From NCBI GenBank assembly GCA_030653975.1, contig JAURYH010000039.1, forward strand, positions 1 to 64,000: a stretch of DNA of 64,000 nt. The letters run 5' to 3'. The DNA comes from Hydrogenophaga sp. (GTDB taxonomy: Bacteria; Pseudomonadota; Gammaproteobacteria; Burkholderiales; Burkholderiaceae_C). A program made the translations under genes and the position numbers. Below the pieces are notes generated by a model that had not been told where the DNA came from, did no database searches, and saw only the letters and a program-made list of their open reading frames with translations. Of this stretch, positions 60,265 through 64,000 are shown piece by piece. Numbering within the stretch: position 1 is the stretch's first letter; each line of letters begins with the position of its first letter.

Positions 60265-61545
60265 TCAGTTCCTTGTTTCACCCTCACCGAGCACCACATA
60301 TTTCAGGGACGTGAGGCCCTCGACGCCCACCGGACCACGGGCGTGAAATTTGTCGGTGCTGATGCCGATTTCGGCGCCCAGTCCGAACTCGAATCCGTCT
60401 GCGAAGCGGGTGCTCGCATTCACCATGACGCTGGCCGAATCCACCTCGCGCAGGAAGCGCTGGGCGTGCACATGGTCGGTGGTGAGGATGGCGTCGGTGT
60501 GGTGGCTGGAGTATTTGTTGATGTGCGCGATGGCTTCGTCCACCCCTTCGACGACCTTGATGCTGATCACCGGTGCGAGGTATTCCTCGGACCAGTCGGC
60601 CTCGGTGGCGTCTTTCAGTTTCGCGCCCTGCACCGTGGCCAGGATGGCCTTTGACGCCGGGCACACCCGCATCTCCACCCCCTTGGCGGCGTAGATCGCG
60701 CCGATTTTCGGCAGAAACTCCGCCGCCACCGCGCGCGCCACCAGCAGGCTCTCGGTGGCGTTGCAGGGGCTGTATTTCTGCGTCTTGGCGTTGTCGGCCA
60801 CCGTCACCGCCATGGTGATGTCGCAAGGGTCGTCCACGTAGGTGTGGCAGTTGCCGTCCAGATGCTTGATCACCGGCACCTTGGCCTCGGCGCTGATGCG
60901 CTCGATCAGGCCTTTGCCGCCGCGCGGGATGATCACGTCCACGTACTGCGGCATGGTGATGAGCTGGCCGACGGCGGCGCGGTCGGTGGTGGGCACGAGC
61001 TGCACCGCGTCGGCCGGCAGGCCGGCGGTGGCCAGCGCCTGCTGCACCAGCGAAGCCAGGGCGCGGTTGGAGTCGATGGCTTCCGAGCCACCACGCAGGA
61101 TGCAGGCGTTGCCGCTCTTGATGGACAGCGATGCGGCCTCGATGGTCACGTTCGGCCGGCTCTCGTAGATCATGCCGAACACGCCGATCGGCACGCGCAT
61201 CTGGCCGACGCGAATGCCGCTGGGCATCTGCTTCAGGCCGGAGATTTCACCAATGATGTCGGCCATGGCCGCGAGCTGCTCACAGCCTTCGGCGCAGGTT
61301 TCGATGACTTTGGGCGTGAGCTTGAGGCGGTCCACCATCGGCTCGGCCAGGCCGGCGGCGCGCGCACGCTCCAGGTCCTTGGCGTTTTCCAGCTGGAGTG
61401 CGTCCACATTGGCGCGCAGCAAGGCGGCCAGGCCTCGAAGGGCCCTGAGTTTGGTCGCCGCGCTGGCCTTGGCCATGAGCGCCGAGGCCGCCTTGGCCTG
61501 CAGCCCCAGGGTGTTCATGAGTTCGGTGGTGTTGGTCGCGTTCAT
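60265..61545 (-). CDS. proA: Gamma-glutamyl phosphate reductase
   Basis: This NADPH enzyme reduces gamma-glutamyl phosphate to glutamate semialdehyde for proline. The 426-residue aldehyde-dehydrogenase-fold protein has [62 protein letters not shown] and [16 protein letters not shown]. The catalytic-Cys region is [15 protein letters not shown], and [21 protein letters not shown] is the C-terminal signature. ATG 61545 ([13 protein letters not shown]). proB is not here. It lies between holA (upstream) and gshA (downstream) on the same strand. Confidence 0.97.
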   Translation of the reverse strand: MNATNTTELMNTLGLQAKAASALMAKASAATKLRALRGLAALLRANVDALQLENAKDLERARAAGLAEPMVDRLKLTPKVIETCAEGCEQLAAMADIIGEISGLKQMPSGIRVGQMRVPIGVFGMIYESRPNVTIEAASLSIKSGNACILRGGSEAIDSNRALASLVQQALATAGLPADAVQLVPTTDRAAVGQLITMPQYVDVIIPRGGKGLIERISAEAKVPVIKHLDGNCHTYVDDPCDITMAVTVADNAKTQKYSPCNATESLLVARAVAAEFLPKIGAIYAAKGVEMRVCPASKAILATVQGAKLKDATEADWSEEYLAPVISIKVVEGVDEAIAHINKYSSHHTDAILTTDHVHAQRFLREVDSASVMVNASTRFADGFEFGLGAEIGISTDKFHARGPVGVEGLTSLKYVVLGEGETRN

Positions 61546-61640
61546 GGTGCGATTTTCGCACCTTGCCCAACACCATGCGCCCACCACTGTCCGACTTCGA
61601 ATCAGCGACGAGGACAAAGCGGCATGCACCCACGCACACG

Positions 61641-61690
61641 CCGAGGAAACGGCTTCGCCGGGCCAAAGGCGTGGTCCCCTGGGAAGGGAG
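61641..61690 (+). repeat. C-family palindromic repeat, copy 4
   Basis: CGAGGAAACGGCTTCGCCGG, GCCAAAGGCGTGGTCCCCTG, GGAAGGGAG in order. It lies just before the holA stop (61693) and may end holA transcription. Confidence 0.7.
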
Positions 61691-61692
61691 GG

Positions 61693-62745
61693 TTACTTCA
61701 GCGCGCAGGCCTGCGCCACCCGCAAGGCCATGCGGTTCAAAGCCCCCCAGGGATCCGCGGGCCAGTCGGACTGCTTGAGTCCCTTGACAATGCCATCCAC
61801 CGTGTGCGCGTCCTGCAGCCACTGGGCCAACGTAGCCGGTTTGAGCAACGGCAGCACGCGCTCCATCAGTTTTTCCTTCACGCCCCAGACACGGTTTTCG
61901 CGCAGGGCCATGGGCAACGGGCGGCCCGCGTCCATCGCGCCGCGGACCCGGTTGAGCGTACGGATGTCTTCCGCCAGCGCCCAGTGCACCAGCACCGCGG
62001 CCTCGCCCTCGGCCTGCAATCCGTCGAGCATGCGCTGCACACGCAGCACCTGACCGCCGAGCACCGCCTCGGCAAGTTTGAACGGGGTGTAGCGCGCCAC
62101 GTTGAGCACCGCGTTTTCGACCTGCTCCAGCGACAACTCGCCGGCCGGATGCAGCAGGCCAAGCTTCTGGATTTCCTGGTGCGCGGCCAGCAGGTTGCCC
62201 TCGACCCGGTCGGCAAAAAACTGCAGCGTGCGCTGACCCTCTTCCCCTGCGGCCACGCGCTGACCTTGCTGCTGCAGGCGCTGCGCGATCCAGGCCGGCA
62301 GCGCCTGGCGCTCGACCGGGTCCACCTTGACCGTCACGCCAAAACTGTCCAGCGCAGCAAACCAGGCGCCTTTCAGGGTGGCGGCATCCAGCCGGGGCAG
62401 GCTCACCAGCGTGAGCGTGCTGTGATTGTCCCGTGCGGCCTCGGCCATCTGCTGCAACACCTGTGAACCATCCTTGCCGGGCTTTCCCGAGGGCACACGG
62501 ATCTCGATCAGCTGCTTGTCGGCAAACAGGCTCATGGAGCCGCCGCTGGCCAGCACCTCGCCCCAGTCAAAGTGCGCACCGGCCACCGTGTGCACGGTGC
62601 GTTCGGTGTAGCCCTGCTCGCGGGCGGCGGCACGGATCGCGTCGGCCGCTTCCTGGATCAGCAGCGGCTCGTCGCCATGCAGGGTGTACAGGCTCTTGAG
62701 CCCTCGCTGCAGCTGGCTGGCGAGCTGCATTGCAGGAACCTGCAT
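61693..62745 (-). CDS. holA: DNA polymerase III delta subunit
   Basis: This is the clamp-loader subunit that opens the beta sliding clamp. The 350-residue AAA+-related protein has LYTLHGDEPLLIQEAADAIRAAA, LFADKQLIEIRVPSGKPGKDGS, WIAQRLQQQGQRVAAGE and LAAHQEIQKLGLLHPAGELSLEQVENAV. VHWALAEDIRTLNRVR also fits, consistent with HolA. lptE precedes it by 7 bp, and leuS-lptE-holA is a conserved gene order in many proteobacteria. Confidence 0.95.
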   Translation of the reverse strand: MQVPAMQLASQLQRGLKSLYTLHGDEPLLIQEAADAIRAAAREQGYTERTVHTVAGAHFDWGEVLASGGSMSLFADKQLIEIRVPSGKPGKDGSQVLQQMAEAARDNHSTLTLVSLPRLDAATLKGAWFAALDSFGVTVKVDPVERQALPAWIAQRLQQQGQRVAAGEEGQRTLQFFADRVEGNLLAAHQEIQKLGLLHPAGELSLEQVENAVLNVARYTPFKLAEAVLGGQVLRVQRMLDGLQAEGEAAVLVHWALAEDIRTLNRVRGAMDAGRPLPMALRENRVWGVKEKLMERVLPLLKPATLAQWLQDAHTVDGIVKGLKQSDWPADPWGALNRMALRVAQACALK

Positions 62746-62752
62746 GGCGCCC

Positions 62753-63346
62753 TTACAGCGACTTCACCGCCGCCAGGCGGCGCATGACCTGCTGCACAAT
62801 GTCGCTCTGCATGTCGTTGAACATCAGTTGTTCTTCGGCCGCTTTGGCCAAAGCACCAGTTTCGGTGAAGCTGATGTCGCGCTCCAGCAGCATTTCGGTT
62901 TCGTCGATCAGGTATTTGCCGCTCGTTGTGCTCAAGCGGAAACGAAAGCGTGTGCGCAACTGCAGCTCACGCACCTGACCCGAAGCGGTCTGCCCCACCA
63001 CCGCGCGCTCGCGCTGGTCCAACAGAACTTCCAGCACGACCTGAACCGGCGACTGGCCAGCCGCCGCAGCCGTGTTCATCACCTGAATGCCCGCCGTGGC
63101 GAGTTCGCGCTGCAGGGCCCGAGAGACCGGCGTGCTGATCTGGTTCGAAACCCGCAGCGATGAGAACGCAAAGCTGGGCGCCTGGCGAAGCGCAAACCCG
63201 CAGCCACTCAACCCTCCCACCACCAACAGGACCCCGGTGCCGACCAATCCGGTCCACACCGCGCGCCGGCGGGCATCGGCCGGCAGATCCCTTGAGATGG
63301 GGGCAGAAAATGGGGTCATGGCGGATGGTTGTGAAATTGGCTTCAT
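62753..63346 (-). CDS. lptE: LPS-assembly lipoprotein
   Basis: LptE is the outer-membrane lipoprotein that plugs LptD for LPS insertion. The 197-residue precursor has a late signal anchor (AVWTGLVGTGVLLVVGGLSGCGFALR, lipidated Cys near 49) because the ATG at 63346 adds a cytoplasmic-like 28-residue stretch. ATG 63319 (MTPFSAPIS) is an alternative. The mature part, FAFSSLRVSNQISTPVSRALQREL and LQLRTRFRFRLSTTSGKYLIDETEMLLERDISF, matches LptE. leuS lies 11 bp upstream; holA follows. Confidence 0.92.
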   Translation of the reverse strand: MKPISQPSAMTPFSAPISRDLPADARRRAVWTGLVGTGVLLVVGGLSGCGFALRQAPSFAFSSLRVSNQISTPVSRALQRELATAGIQVMNTAAAAGQSPVQVVLEVLLDQRERAVVGQTASGQVRELQLRTRFRFRLSTTSGKYLIDETEMLLERDISFTETGALAKAAEEQLMFNDMQSDIVQQVMRRLAAVKSL

Positions 63347-63357
63347 GGCGCAGGGTT

Positions 63358-64000
63358 TTATACCACCACGTTGACCAGCCGGCCCGGCACCACCACCACC
63401 TTTTTCGGGGCAGCGCCATGGGCCAGTTTCTGGAACGCTTCGCTCGCCAACGCCGCCGCTTCGATGGCGGCCTTGTCGGCACTGGCCGGCACGGTCACGC
63501 TGCCGCGCAGCTTGCCGTTGATCTGCAGCATCAGCTCGATCTCGTCGCGCTGCAGCGCGGCCTCGTCGGCCTGCGGCCAGGGCGCGTCAAGCAGTTCGCC
63601 AGAGGCGGCGGCGTAGCCGAGTCCGGTCCAGAGGCTGTGCGCGATGTGCGGCGTGGCCGGGTAGATGCAGCGCAGCAGGATGCCGAAGCCTTCGGCCAGC
63701 GCGGCGTTGTCGCCGGCCGAGCCGTCGGGCTTGAAGTCGTCGAGCGCGTTGAGCATCTTCATCGCGCCCGAGACCACGGTGTTGTATTGCATGCGCTGGT
63801 AGTCGTAGTCCACCTGCTTGAGCACGGTGTGCACTTCCAGGCGCAGCGCCTTGGCCGCCCTGGAGAACGATTGCTGGCCCACGCTGGTGGCCAGCGCGCC
63901 CAGGTCCGCCGTGGCACAGAGCTTGTTGCCAAAGCCCCAGACACGGCGCAGAAAGCGGTAGCTGCCTTCCACCGCCGCGTCGTTCCACTCCAGCGTGGCT
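63358..64000 (-). CDS. leuS: Leucyl-tRNA synthetase, C-terminal fragment (cut by window edge)
   Basis: This is the last 213 codons of LeuRS. The visible part is the anticodon-binding helical domain and C-terminal extension: TLEWNDAAVEGSYRFLRRVW, RLEVHTVLKQVDYDYQRMQYN, TVVSGAMKMLNALDD, GILLRCIYPATPHIAHSLW, LLDAPWPQADEAAL and IELMLQINGKLRGSVTVP. The catalytic core lies beyond the window. The stop is TAA at 63358-63360. lptE follows 11 bp downstream. Confidence 0.97.
   Translation of the reverse strand, partial: ATLEWNDAAVEGSYRFLRRVWGFGNKLCATADLGALATSVGQQSFSRAAKALRLEVHTVLKQVDYDYQRMQYNTVVSGAMKMLNALDDFKPDGSAGDNAALAEGFGILLRCIYPATPHIAHSLWTGLGYAAASGELLDAPWPQADEAALQRDEIELMLQINGKLRGSVTVPASADKAAIEAAALASEAFQKLAHGAAPKKVVVVPGRLVNVVV

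Overview
The window is a gene-dense, GC-rich chromosomal segment of a beta-proteobacterium of the order Burkholderiales, most likely family Comamonadaceae and Hydrogenophaga-like. The evidence is the tRNA-Tyr/Gly/Thr-tuf cluster, a betaproteobacterial-type gshA next to gshB, the lptA-lptB-rpoN block, a trpE-trpG-trpD-trpC cluster near rpe-gph, and intergenic GC-rich repeats of a kind I associate with this family. This placement rests on gene content and protein character only; no 16S gene is present. I see no prophage, CRISPR array, rRNA operon or plasmid backbone, so most of the window is housekeeping chromosome interrupted by small repeats and a few decayed genes.

Layout. 1-560: 5' end of tuf and three tRNA genes, minus strand. 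616-7244: minus-strand tryptophan cluster (trpE, trpG, threonine aldolase, RhtB-type exporter, trpD, a 46-residue membrane peptide, trpC) ending in ung. 7245-10159: divergent promoter region, a periplasmic chalcone-isomerase-like protein, gph-rpe and apaG. 10212-14540: plus-strand block (Gcr-type membrane protein, thiL, pgpA, cinA-type amidase). 14529-20807: an epimerase opposite a shortened LysR gene, an AlkC-type glycosylase, a CZB protein, a YecA/SEC-C protein, and the divergent qorB/hxlR pair. 20829-30541: minus-strand block of glutaredoxin, PIN protein, rlmL, rpoN, lptB, lptA, dsbA, a SPOR protein, argS and a LysR gene.

30657-41687 is the metabolic centre. An ArgP-like regulator is followed by an ethanolamine module (TRAP transporter dctPQM, eutB, eutC, and a divergent EutR-like AraC regulator), then a lysine module (LysE/ArgO exporter, lysine 2-monooxygenase davB, 5-aminovaleramidase davA). 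Both modules deal with amine nitrogen. 41722-46857 holds a lipoprotein protease, a LysR gene, a DUF4189-like lipoprotein, an HMG-CoA lyase/CoA-transferase pair and the tail of a lost sigma-54 activator. 47078-56883 holds malate synthase G, an enoyl-CoA hydratase, di- and triheme cytochromes c, an MFS pump, a 272-bp MITE, a class II amidotransferase and an SMR pump. 57088-64000 holds a VF530 protein, gshB, gshA, proA, holA, lptE and the 3' end of leuS.

The most unusual signal is a 65/66-bp repeat that sits between co-directional genes. It begins with a start codon that overlaps or closely follows the upstream stop, and it ends with a Shine-Dalgarno sequence and the GTG start of the downstream gene. 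Other repeat families include a GC-rich palindromic element, one copy of which lies inside a protein-coding region, and a second family around a GGCTTTGCC-loop palindrome. Several candidate operators lie in divergent promoters.
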